Source of the DNA: Cylicocyclus nassatus | Lineage: Eukaryota > Nematoda > Chromadorea > Rhabditida > Strongylidae | Direction: 5' to 3' | Assembly: GCA_958299035.1 (NCBI GenBank) | Contig: CATQJL010000112.1 | Coordinates: 10,888,880 to 10,952,879, forward strand | Length of the DNA: 64,000 nucleotides | In this document: positions 47,201-57,636 of the stretch, in pieces | Numbering within the stretch: the stretch's first letter is position 1 | How the letters are laid out: each line of letters begins with the position of its first letter | The notes under the pieces: model-generated | Databases searched by the model: none | What the model was told of the DNA's origin: nothing | Seen by the model: the letters and a program-made list of their open reading frames with translations, nothing else | Made by a program: the position numbers and the translations under genes

Positions 47201-50200
47201 CCCGGGCGGAGCCGGGTTTGCCATCTAGTAGCTTATAAGTGTCGTATTCCATCAACTTTAATTTGACACTTGTGAAAACATTCGTATTAGGTGCATTTTT
47301 ACCGTTTATAGGAGGCATTGGTATATAAAAAATTTCATATGATGTCTGGATCAATTATGACCATGCAAAAATTAGTCTTACAAGGGAATGGTCAGAAGTC
47401 GAAGTGGCCAATTCATACAAGCTGCATGCCATTAGATGCAGCATAAAACGCTGACTCTAAATCTGTCTTCCTTATCTGCAGAGCGCTTTTATGGACGAAA
47501 TTATAAGCCGTTGAAGGCCATTATTTTGCTAAGAAATTGGGCATGTAAAGTGCAAACTTAGCCGTACAAAGCCATTCTTAGCTCACTGTCGGACCAAAAC
47601 TTGCAACTAGGTCACATCATATGACCCGTACCTAGAGTTGAGCTGAAAGGGCAATAATGCGCCTAACTTTGCAATTTTTGTATACGGTTTTTTCGCAGTA
47701 AAGCTGCTCATAACTTCACCTACAAAGGCGTTCTGCAGATATGGAAGACAGATTTAAAATCAGCATTTTATGCTGCATCAAATGGTATGCAGCTTGTTTG
47801 GTTTGGCCACTTCGACTTCTGACCATTCCCTTGTTAGATTAGCTGCCCTTTCGAAGAAGTAGAATAAATACTTAACAAGTGCCATCTCAATACTTCCTCT
47901 CGCCATTTGAGTTTCAAACTATAAGAGTTTGAATGAATGTGAATGTCAATTTAACACTAATTTTCTCACATGTTTTATGCTTGAGATCAAGTGTTGCTTG
48001 ATGAACAGGAAAACGTTCACCACTTGTGAATCATTCGCGTTTGATCTTTTGGAATGAAATACGACATTATTGTTGAGACATTTTTTCTTATTACTGTTCA
48101 ACGATCATTACCTCCATCAATCTTTTTTAGGGGAACACATTGATTATCACGGATATGGAGTTCTTCCTATGGCAACAGAATGCGGAACTGAGATTTTTGC
48201 ATCCCCTAATGAAGAAAAGGTGATACGAATTGCAAATGTTGACGAGGAGTATCCGTAAGTTCCATCATCAAATACGGGGCATTTTTTCACGGAAGGAAAT
48301 AAACTACAGTGAATACAAGCTGAGTCTTCCCTCGGACTGGTCTGGATCATCGCCACCAAAATGGCACGATTATGTGCTTTGTGGATGGAAAGGAATTATG
48401 GAGAAACTCAACTGTGACCAAACAGGGTTTGACCTTATGGTTAAAGGTAAGCTACTCACTTGATATCTCACCTTTTGAGATTAATTATGTTCGAGGCACA
48501 ATCCCACCATCTTCTGGTCTCTCTAGTAGCTCTTCGCTCGTATGTGCAGCAGCCCTTACAACTTGGATGATTCACACAAAGAAAACATTTGACGGCTTGA
48601 CGAGGTAATCATACACATCAGTTTTTCGATTTTTCAAAGTAAGATGGAGTTCTAGGGAAGAACTAGCTGACCTATGCGCTGTTGCTGAACACTATATTGG
48701 GACACAAGGTGGCGGCATGGATCAGGCAGCAGAGGTACTTGGTTCCTTTTTCTGTTTAGATCCAAATTTGACGCCATAGTTTTTCGACTACTCAATCGGA
48801 ACGAAAAGCTATTGCATTCCCTCATGTGGTCATCTTTCCAGATTCTTGGTGTAGAAGGTGGTGCGATGCGAATCGATTTTTCACCTCTTCGATCTAGATT
48901 GGTTTCATTACCAGACACTGCAAGGTTCAGCGTGCTTCATTGCGGAGTTACATTAAATAAGGTTATCATTTTGTTGCCGTTTTCCTTGCTCTCTTCTCTT
49001 TTTGCCACTCCTCAAATGCTATGTCATACTTTTATTGTAGGCTGCAACATCGCATTACAATGAGCGCGTCGTGGAAGGTCGCTTGGCTTGCAAAGTAAGT
49101 TTGAACGCGAACTATTGTAAGACCCTCATACATTTTGGTGCCCATTTATGAGCTCTGTAAGAGTGTAGCGTTTGATATCTATGCGTCACAGCATACTAGG
49201 CTTGTCTGAGAACTCTAAACGCAGTGTCTCCGCAAAATTTCGTCTTCTAGTTTCTCACATTTTCCGAGCCTTTTCGCCATGAGAAATCCATATCTGGGCT
49301 TTTCAGCGCATGAAAATGGTGTAAATGAGTTTTTTCGAAGCTTTCCTCTGCAGTCAGGGGAGAATACGTGTAGGTGGACGGGGCCCGGAACGAGGGAGGC
49401 GGGGCGCAAAAGACTTCCGGTGTATCTTCCTGGTGTGGACCTGGAAAGCTTTGGAAAAGCTCGTATTTGCCATTTCATGCGCTGAAAAGCCCAGATATGG
49501 ATTCTTCATGGTGAGAATGCTCCGAAAAGGTGAAAACTGGAGAACGAAATGCTGCCATGACACTGCCCTTTGAGCTTTTTCGTTCCAGCTGTTGCTCAAA
49601 AACGCAAACGCACATACGAAAACTTCTTTGTTGCGATTAAAAGATGTGCAGGTATATACATATTGCTTGTATTGTACATCAGCAAGAAGTAAAAATATTA
49701 TAGGAAGCTCTACGAAAGTCCCTGGAAGAAATGGTAGCAATGTGTGATTGTTTACCCGTTGAATCAAATCGTGATGAACTGGAAAGTTTGTTGACAAAGG
49801 AAGTGGTTGCTGAATGTATCGGCCGAAACGTGGAACTGTGTAAGTTCTTGTATATGATTGCAAATCCTAACACAAACAGAGACTGCATCATTCCTTTCTT
49901 ATTTCCCCCTTTTTGCAAAAGTACGTTCTTCTGACCAAAGGTTAAAAATTCGAGAATCTTATGATATTTCAGCAAAATTCAAGATACGTTCGAGAGCACG
50001 TCATGTGTACAGCGAAGCGCTAAGAGTTGAACAGTTTGAAGAAGCCTGCAAAGCAGGAGAGTTGCAAAAGATGGGAGATTTGATGAACGCTAGTCACGAA
50101 AGTTGTAGCAAGGTGAGTATCCACAGATTTTCTGTATCTTATCACTCTTATTGCTGATCATTTGTCATCTGATTCTCCTCACTAATCTTTTTCCAAATTC

Positions 50201-50421
50201 TGCACATCCTCCTTTTCTAGGATTACGAATGCAGCTGTAAGGCAATGGACGACTTGATAAACCACTGCCGAACTGCAGGCGCCATAGGCGCTCGTCTCAC
50301 TGGAGCTGGCTGGGGTGGATGTGCTGTAGCGCTCATTGACAACAGGAACCCCGTAGAATTAGGAGAGAAAGTGCTTTTTAGCACTAAGCCATGTCATGGA
50401 ATGATAGGAGAATTTATCTAA
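44215..50421 (+). CDS. GALK2: Galactokinase / N-acetylgalactosamine kinase (GHMP family, GALK2-like)
   Basis: Eleven exons join in phase: 44215-44308, 48131-48254, 48310-48446, 48496-48604, 48656-48734, 48842-48961, 49041-49094, 49589-49651, 49704-49839, 49973-50112 and 50221-50421, giving 418 residues. It phosphorylates galactose or GalNAc at C1 with ATP in the cytosol. Motifs in order: galactokinase signature [17 protein letters not shown] (spanning intron 1), GHMP ATP loop [27 protein letters not shown] with the expected catalytic Asp, [22 protein letters not shown], and the C-terminal LTGAGWGGC. The order and linkers resemble GALK2 more than GALK1. The segment after GWGGC is about 20 residues shorter than in vertebrates. 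Intron 1 is 3.8 kb and full of mobile DNA. Substrate choice cannot be read from sequence alone. Confidence 0.93.
44362..44504 (+). repeat. 143-bp direct duplication, copy 1
   Basis: Identical to 46353-46495 except for one base (AACAAGC against AACAAAC). It lies in GALK intron 1. Confidence 0.9.
44505..44620. repeat. Short Helitron-like fragment between the duplications
   Basis: It begins TATATAAAACTCAAAAATTG and later has AACCGATTCAGCTGAAAATT, paralleling TATATATAAAGCTGAATG and GAACCGATTGGGACCAAACT in the element at 46786. Likely a truncated member of that family. Confidence 0.4.
44629..46352. mobile_element. hAT-like element 2 with TTCGAA arrays (1724 bp) in GALK intron 1
   Basis: Exact 8-bp target duplication ATAGACTA (44621-44628 and 46353-46360). 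Ends TATACTTGGG and CCCCAAGTATA as in element 1. TTCGAA arrays lie at both ends (44640-45000, 46010-46335). The centre matches element 1 and keeps about 200 bp (45310-45515) that element 1 lacks. No transposase frame. Confidence 0.88.
46353..46495 (+). repeat. 143-bp direct duplication, copy 2
   Basis: Partner of 44362-44504 with one mismatch. Its first eight bases double as the right target duplication of hAT-like element 2. Confidence 0.9.
46618..46782. repeat. 22-bp inverted repeat pair
   Basis: CTCCACGATTCGTGTAGAGG at about 46619 is inverted as CCTCTACACGAATCGTGGAG at about 46761. It encloses about 120 bp and abuts the Helitron-like element. Confidence 0.6.
46786..47228 (+). mobile_element. 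Non-autonomous Helitron-like element with a long internal palindrome
   Basis: The 5' end is TTCTTATATATAAAGCTGAA followed by a (TCTG/CTGT)n run (46806-46850). The 3' end has the short hairpin CCCGGGCGGAGCCGGG and finishes CTAG followed by T, which fits the Helitron CTRR-T rule. Between about 46895 and 47195 the two halves are inverted copies, centred on a perfect palindrome near 47045. No Rep/helicase is encoded. Confidence 0.65.
47377..47836. mobile_element. MITE family B, copy 2, in GALK intron 1
   Basis: Ends TCTTACAAGGGAATGG and CCATTCCCTTGTTAGA. The arms resemble copy 1 in the nlp-12 intron (28464-28938), including TCTTCCTTATCTGCA and ATCAGCATTTTATG blocks. Confidence 0.8.
49218..49572. 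mobile_element. MITE with about 100-bp inverted ends in the GALK intron
   Basis: The left arm (CGCAGTGTCTCCGCAAAATT ... AATCCATATCTGGGCTTTTC) and right arm are near inverse copies. The family is shared with the hAT-type MITE at 17159. It sits 16 bp before exon 8 of GALK. Confidence 0.75.
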
Positions 50422-51246
50422 CTTATTGCTCATTATTTATCTGTTCAGAACTAACTTACTTCAATGGGTTCGTATCTGTGATAGGTAATAAGAAGTGCCA
50501 AGCGCGCTATTCAATCTAAAATTGTAATTTCGCATTCCGCTTGTCAAGTAGTTTGCTTTGAGCAAGATTTTAGATTTCCCGCAGAGTCTGAGACTTTTAC
50601 TACTGACAGTTTTAACAAATGCATTTCAGCTAACTTCGTAAAATTTATTATAAATGAAACTTCTTTAATTCGCATGCAGTGCTAATATCTCAGATTGCAA
50701 TGAACTGTTGATATTGATTGAATAGGAGTCAATATAACATCACGGAAACCCATAACGTCAGTCAAATACTATCTATTTAAGGTCAAGAATTACAGAAGAA
50801 AACTGGTAATAGGTACACATCAGACACATCACAGGAACAGCGACCACTAAAACACAGTAGTAACTAATAACCGCTAGTAAACGCATCAAAATTCTAATAT
50901 TCGAGAAGTCACTGGGACATCAGGTCATAAGCAAACGCTCAAGCCAAAGAGGAAAGAGTAGTGCATATCATGGTTCACAACAATCTCGAACGTCTGGAAA
51001 CATAATTTTACGATTTTAGAAAAAAAAAAACAAAAGCTTAAATATGGCGCACATGTATATTAATCTGCTTTCTATACTCATTCAAACTATGGAAAATCTG
51101 ACAGTTTTATACGTTTAGGGGATTACAACACAAGGAAAAAGCAAGCGTACCCACGATAAGCAAAACAAAATTTCACAGAAGTATAAGTTAAAACATGATT
51201 TGTCATTTGTTTCATGGTCTACGCAATCGCAACATATCACCTCAGT
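50422..51246. other. Convergent 3' region between GALK and scm-1
   Basis: AT-rich, no gene. TTTATT at 50644-50649 is AATAAA on the minus strand and could be the scm-1 polyadenylation signal, about 600 bp after its stop. No canonical signal was seen close after GALK. Confidence 0.45.
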
Positions 51247-54200
51247 TTAAAAGCGTCCTTGAGTAGCCTGCTGGAATGCAGCGCCTGCAGCTGCTGTTGT
51301 GGCAGCGGTAGCAGCGGCCTGCACATTTCTGTCTGCCATAACACCGTTTGTGAATTCCTGGCGAGCCTTGTCAATCGAAAAACCTGCTCCCCTACAAAAG
51401 AAGAATGCATGAAGAATCTTGAGGAATAAAAATGAAATGCTAGGAAATACTTGTTAGAGGCTGCATCATACCTGTAAAGCTTGTGCACTCTGATCAAGGC
51501 GTAAACCATTCCACAGAATGCTGCAGTGAAGCACAAAGCTGATAACAACATTAACAAAGCAACAGGGATGGAAACTGAAATATAAGTTAAGATGACGACA
51601 GAATGGGAGAGGATTTACAAACATCGGTAAAAAAATCAGAAGGAAACTTTAACACCATACAACAAACCAACACACAAATATTTTTTGCTTACCTCCAAAT
51701 GTTTCAACGGTGTTGATCCAACCACATGCGTAAGAGGATACACCGAGCATTTGCACTAGCGTGAAAAGAGAATGGAAGAACAGCACGAAGAAGAACACCT
51801 AAACGACAAAATGATACTGTAATAGGTGAGAATCAAATCCAGAAAAAGCCAAACTGACCATAAAATTGAATGAGGAATCGTTGCGAAATGCTTTGTAGAC
51901 TGGTCGGAACCAGAACAAAAACGAACATGGTGAGAATAGACATAACTGAATGACGGCAAGAAGAAATTGTCCGACAGGACCTGTAAACAAACACTAGAAT
52001 CTTATTTGAAACTATGGTACTTGGTCTATAGGGCCATTATCTGGTGGCTAAGAGTTGGTAGGGAAAATAAATGAAAACAAAAGAGATAGGCAAAATAAAT
52101 GGAAACAAAAGAAAGTTGACATACCACTAGCAAATATCATGTAGAAAAGAGAAGCAACCACGTTCACTATCAATGCAAGCACGTAGATTAAAAAGACGTG
52201 GTAGACAATAGTCACGGTTTTTTGAAATTGCACTGGTATTTCGACCTCGATATCCTGAACAGCGTATTATTTCCAAGTATCGAAAAAGTTTATTTCAAAT
52301 TTACACCTGGTAAAAGCATGGTTCAATTGGAATGAATGTCGGGATTGGAGGCCAATTATGTGGATGCTGGGTGGCTGCTCCTACAGTGCAAGAATATTAA
52401 CTCAATCTCATCCCTCGAAAGCCTCACCAATAGAACCTGTGTTCATATTTTGCTGCTGTTGTTGACGTCTATTCAGTTCTTCTTCTCGTTGGCGTAGCTC
52501 TCGCGACTTTCTTTCAAGTTCCTCTTGCTTGCGGAACAATTCGTCGCTCATTGTGACACTAGTGCCACCTCCAATAGCACCGGCCTGAAATTGTTTTTTT
52601 TTTGCTTGTACTTTTTTCCTATGAGAAAGTTATCAACGATAACAACAAAAAAATGAAGTGGAAATTTTTCCGGGAAACCAGTCATGAGTGTGAATATCAA
52701 TAATGTTACCAGTATGTGGAAAAAATATGAAATTCTGCTCTAGAAACGCGCTCCTTGGGAAAAAGCAGATTCAATCAGCCAGCTCGAAACATTTTTCCCA
52801 GAGATGTGACAAACCGAAAGCGATGCTGCGAGCATGTAACGGGAAAGCGCAATTTAACCGCTCATAGATGCCCACAGCTTGAAAAAGTGGCATACGAGCA
52901 TCTGCGCTATGATTATCCCCTAAGACTGCCTGCCTCAAAAATAGAACAAGCATGTAGTTGAGGCTGAGTGCTCTTGCAGTTGAAATGGACTACACAAGTA
53001 GAAAGCGAGTGGCGTGGCTATGCCAAGAAAAAGTGGAAAAAAATCTTGAAAAATTGAACCATTTGAAAAAAGTTAATGTTACATTGTCAAAAGCCTACTC
53101 TGAGAACAGAAATTTTTTAATAAGCTTGCGACTTGAAAAAGTGCAGAAAAAGGATAAACTAGCCATTGAAAGCACATACGCTTCTCACTTTCGATTAATC
53201 GATAGCGCGCTGTCTTGCATTTAACGGCCTAAATGGAAATGTAGATGAGAGAAGTGAGCGATGAATACGAAAAAAGAATAGTTATGCAGAAAATGTATGC
53301 AGCCCGCCGAATTTGGAAAACACTATGCAGCAAGTATAACGAGACGTATGAGAAGACGTATCAAACTCCTAATTCAATAAACTATACTCAGTCCCTTACC
53401 TGTGGGCCATTAGAAGTGGCAATTCTGCTCTGATTAGCAAAAGGATTGAAGTCATTTGATGTATCCGCAGAAGCAGCATTGTTCGATGTGTGCGTACCCA
53501 CGGGTTCCTGAAAAATAAATGAGCTCAGCTCGTCATTTTATAAAAACAATGCATATCTGCAGTGCATTAATCACCCACAACAACATCTTCGAACTTCGCT
53601 GGCTGATTAGCGCTTATTTCATTTTGAACCAAGAAGCGGGTTATCATGTCGATAAGTTTAGCTTGACAGATCTCAGTACACTAAGTATATAGGCATAGTG
53701 TTCGCCTAAGTGCACTACAAATTGAGTTTTGTGAAGGTAGAGACTGGTTCAGGCATAAAGTGCATCAAGGTAGGGTGGACTTGAATCAGCTCAGCTTTCA
53801 TGAAGTTCCTATGATTATACTCCAACTAATTCCCCTCCGAAAGTATAAATAGGAAGTCACATATGCGCCACAGCAAAAATTTTGCAAGACTACTATCTAA
53901 AGCATGGTTATTATGCTGATGCACGCGTTAAATAGATAAAGCATGAAGCATCATCACATATGAGTTCCCCATCCGTTTTATAAGAACTTCTGTAATTCCC
54001 ATATCAAAAATTGAAAATTGCATAAAACCACAGGAACTTTGAATTACTAAACGAGAAAACTTAAAAGAAGGAATTCAAGATTGTCTCTCTGAAAGGCAAA
54101 ACATATGTATTTTTCAAGTTGAGCTATCAGGAACAAAGTGGTTCCTGGCCTAGATTGACTAATTTTCAAAAATAATGGACTCAAATGTAATTTCAGTAAG

Positions 54201-54718
54201 TGTAGTGCACTTCAAAATAAGCTGTTAGAAAGCAATCGCGACAAATTTCACATATTTAGTAGAAACAAGACTTCACCAACAGACGCTAGACACCTAGCCA
54301 ACGCCGGATAGGCGAAAATCTGCAGAAACAATTCTACATTCCCCAAAACCTAATAAAGCATGAAGTAGATCCAAACACCCCGACTTACATTTGCAGAAGA
54401 GAGTGGTGTATAATTGAGCTGAAAACAATAGCTTGAATAGGAAATCCCATTTTCTCTTCCAAACCACTCACGCTTTAGAACTTACGAGATACACTCGCAT
54501 TAATAGTGCCACAAAAAATTAGGCCTAAGTATTGCAAATCACGTATGATATGTGAAACGTTGCATATATCACCAAGCAGATGTCATAGCAATCTTTTCCA
54601 TAGAAAAAAGTCTCAACTTCAAACAAGATCGTGAAATTGGGAAGAGAAAAACTAGGCAGAAATTTGGCAGAAAACTCACTGCGAACGGATCCGCAAAGGG
54701 GTTGCTGTTCAACGCCAT
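51247..54718 (-). CDS. scm-1: Secretory carrier membrane protein (SCAMP)
   Basis: Ten exons on the minus strand join in phase: 54718-54680, 54418-54389, 53507-53400, 52584-52428, 52380-52307, 52254-52125, 51980-51859, 51798-51693, 51574-51472 and 51391-51247, giving 337 residues, the normal SCAMP length. The N-terminus has NPF repeats (MALNSNPFADPFA, then FNPFANQ) that bind EH-domain proteins. A Glu/Arg-rich coiled segment (ELFRKQEELERKSREL) follows, then the Pro-rich block [24 protein letters not shown], written here as NWPPIP..PCFYQ. Four membrane spans come next, with the conserved loop FSPCSFLFWFRPVYKAFR between spans 2 and 3. The cytosolic tail is ARQEFTNGVM. SCAMPs work in post-Golgi and endocytic recycling membranes. 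Exon 2 is a 30-nt microexon. Confidence 0.93.
54389..54418 (-). other. scm-1: 30-nt microexon of scm-1
   Basis: It encodes LNYTPLSSAN, flanked by TTTTCAG and GTAAGT. It is phase 0 on both sides, so skipping would keep the frame. Confidence 0.65.
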
Positions 54719-57440
54719 ACTTCAACACACCAAATCCTCGATCCTTCACGAACAGCACCTGGAAAGCTGAGAACATAAATATGGCAAGGTGGTTGTTTTC
54801 GAGTTTTCATACCGCGGGCTATAAATACTGCAAAGAACTGATCAAGTGAGTAGGGGCTCGGGTCAGTGAGATCAATGAGAAATGGATGCAGAAAAATGCA
54901 GTAATCAAGATATGCAAGTTCTCATTTCGGAGTTTGAAATTTCGTATAACGCGATAGATTTGCACATCACGAGCGAGGACTGATTCAAGCACAAGGCAGA
55001 AGTTGACAGGCCCTATTGTATGAATTCTTTCCCAGATGCCCGAACATGGAAAAAAAAACACAAAACGACTGTACTACATGTCTTTTGACAAATAGATTTA
55101 CCGAGTGGACAGGACATAATTCTAGTATCTATGATTGATAAGTTGGTCGGCGCGTTCTATTTGGTTCCTAAAGAAAAAATCAAAGGGAAAAGAACTTTGA
55201 CTTACAGAAATTTTTTGCTCTGCTGGAGAAAAAACCCAGGATGCCGAAGCGTTTTATAGCACTTCCAATCAGACTGTTCATCGATTTTCTGAGAAAAGAA
55301 TTCGAAAAGCCACTAAAGATTGGTGTTGATATCTACGACGATACAATATTTCGAATCCAAAAAAGCTATAGCGCAAATATTTTGCAAACAGGGTAAAATT
55401 TTGAACTGACGAGCAAATTTCCAGTCTTATTCAACCGAAAGCAATTGTTTGTATTCCACTATGTAGTATCATCTGCCATATGTAAAAAGTGTGCAAAGCC
55501 AAAAGAAGTAAATTTGAGCGACTACGTATACTATCTTCAACTACACTTTTATACCCATGGGGAAGTATTCCACGTTTGTGGAGAAACCTGGAATTATTGA
55601 CTTCATAAATGCCTAGCAAAGCATACATCATCCAAAAATGCCACTTTTCTCGGTCCAAGAGAAAAAATCTGCGGAAACTGCTGCTTTTTCAACGCGGCTG
55701 CTTTTGCTGCAAGCTTAGAACAGCCGCATGAAGTAGGACAGTTTTGCCCTCTACTGCAATAATTTTTCAGCCAGTGCGCTGATAAAAAAAGGAATGAGGC
55801 AAAAAATGTGGAAGGATAGGAAATGCCACGAAATTGATAATTTGTATCTATCGCCATTTACCGAGCCACCTGACGCAACTGCACTACAATCTAAAGCACC
55901 CCAGATTTGCACAAGAATCCAGCTGTTCTCAAAGTATAACAGACCACAGGAACTGATTTTTCGATTTGCTCTCAGAACGTTGTGAGCAACTGCGCTAAGA
56001 TAATAGCTAGAGATTGGCCCATAACCTCTTTAGCGAGCTCAAACTCTACATGAAGATCATTTTCTGCACGCAGTATAAAATCGTCCGAACATGTACATAT
56101 TGTGACCGAAGAAAAAAGGTCCCTAGCGGAATGAAATGATTGTTGCTGAAAAAGATACCGGAATGAGAAGGAACATTTCCTCGGGAAGAGTGATGACTCC
56201 AATTAACGATCGATGACAGGCATCTGTCACAAACCCCATTTCCTTCCGTTAATTTATGTTTATGTGCAGCTTGCGATAGGATGATTGAGATACAAAATGT
56301 ACAGGCAAACCAAACGCTCCTCTATAAGCTGATTTTCACCGAAATTCCGCGCCTGGTAGTATCTATCACTTGGGGATATGATACCATGGAGATGGGCTTG
56401 ATCAAACAGCGAAAAATACAATAAATATTGAATGTTGGGTCAAAATCATAACTGCAACACTATCAACCCCGTGATTAGGGTGGGAGGCCCGCCATCAGCA
56501 CCTCAGAATGGAGAACGAATCGAAGTCGGGAAAGTGAAATAGGATCTGCCCCAGAAAAACGGCAATTGAAGGTTGCCACAAAACACCATGGGAAACTTCC
56601 ATTGTTTTCATGAGGAATAATTGAAACAAAAGTCATTTGCAAATCGAAAGCGTTTTCAAAATCATCTGCACTGAAACTTTTCAAATAAGGACGACTATAA
56701 CTAAAGGAAGAGCAAATAATGCTGATATGCAGCTGTGCTCGACAAATTTGAACATTGTGATGTTCAGACTGAGTCGCTGAAAAACCATGCAATAATTGCT
56801 GCATCGTTCGTTGCACCTGGAACTGTGTTTGAATGTTACGAAATTCCTGTCCGTGTGAAGTTCTACGAGAATATAAAAGTGCAGTTAAAGCGAACATTGG
56901 TGAATCGTACGATTTTTACGAAAAATTACGATTGTAAAGTCCAAGAACAAAAGTGATTCGATCCTTATCAAGCAATGGAGGAGATTTATGGGAGATGGAA
57001 GAAAAGTAAGGATTCAAGATAGAAAGATAAAAACTCGACGAACATCAAACAGCAATCTGGCGAGAAAAAGGCAAAAAGGTGCTACAATCTGGCGAGAAAA
57101 AGGCAAAAATGTGCTGAAATTCGGAGAGACGTCAACATTCAAACACACCCTGGTATAACTTTGAATTCATCTTACCAACGAGAACCAGATGCAAATATCA
57201 AAGAAAATCAAAAACATGAGCAAAACAAAAGCCGTGATAACTTCTCCTCCACGGCCCAAATCGAGAAACGGTGCACGTTCAGGAAAAAGCGGTCAATAAC
57301 TCGCAAAGACCCTCCAGAACTAATTGGGCTTGATGATCCACAAACTAAAAATTAAGGCATCAACTTTTCATTGATAATAGAACAAATCCTCCAGGATATC
57401 CACTAGTGAACGAAAATGCATGATGAGAGTCCGATGTTCG
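54719..57440. other. Divergent region between scm-1 and the TULP4-like gene; no gene seen
   Basis: AT-rich, with chance frames only. It should hold promoters for both genes. A tandem duplication at 57053 is listed separately. Confidence 0.45.
57053..57116 (+). repeat. Two 32-bp tandem units upstream of the TULP4-like gene
   Basis: The unit begins CAATCTGGCGAGAAAAAGGC and occurs twice in a row with two differences. About 0.5 kb before the coding region. Confidence 0.8.
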
Positions 57441-57636
57441 TCATGAATCACAATCGTTGGCAAGAGGCCAGGAAACGACACGGAGCGGGTCCTCGCCGGA
57501 AGAGGCGACGTCGCCGCGCAGCGACGCAGGGCGGAGCGGCTCTCGACGTCGGCGCTCTGCGGTCGTCGAGCCAAACGCGTTCGTGTGCGGTACAGGTGGT
57601 CGTCTGTACGCCCGATGTTCGCCTGAAACTCCGCTG

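Noticed and set aside
48652..48918. 88-codon minus-strand frame
   Set aside because: Antisense to GALK exons 5 and 6, whose phases and motifs are certain.
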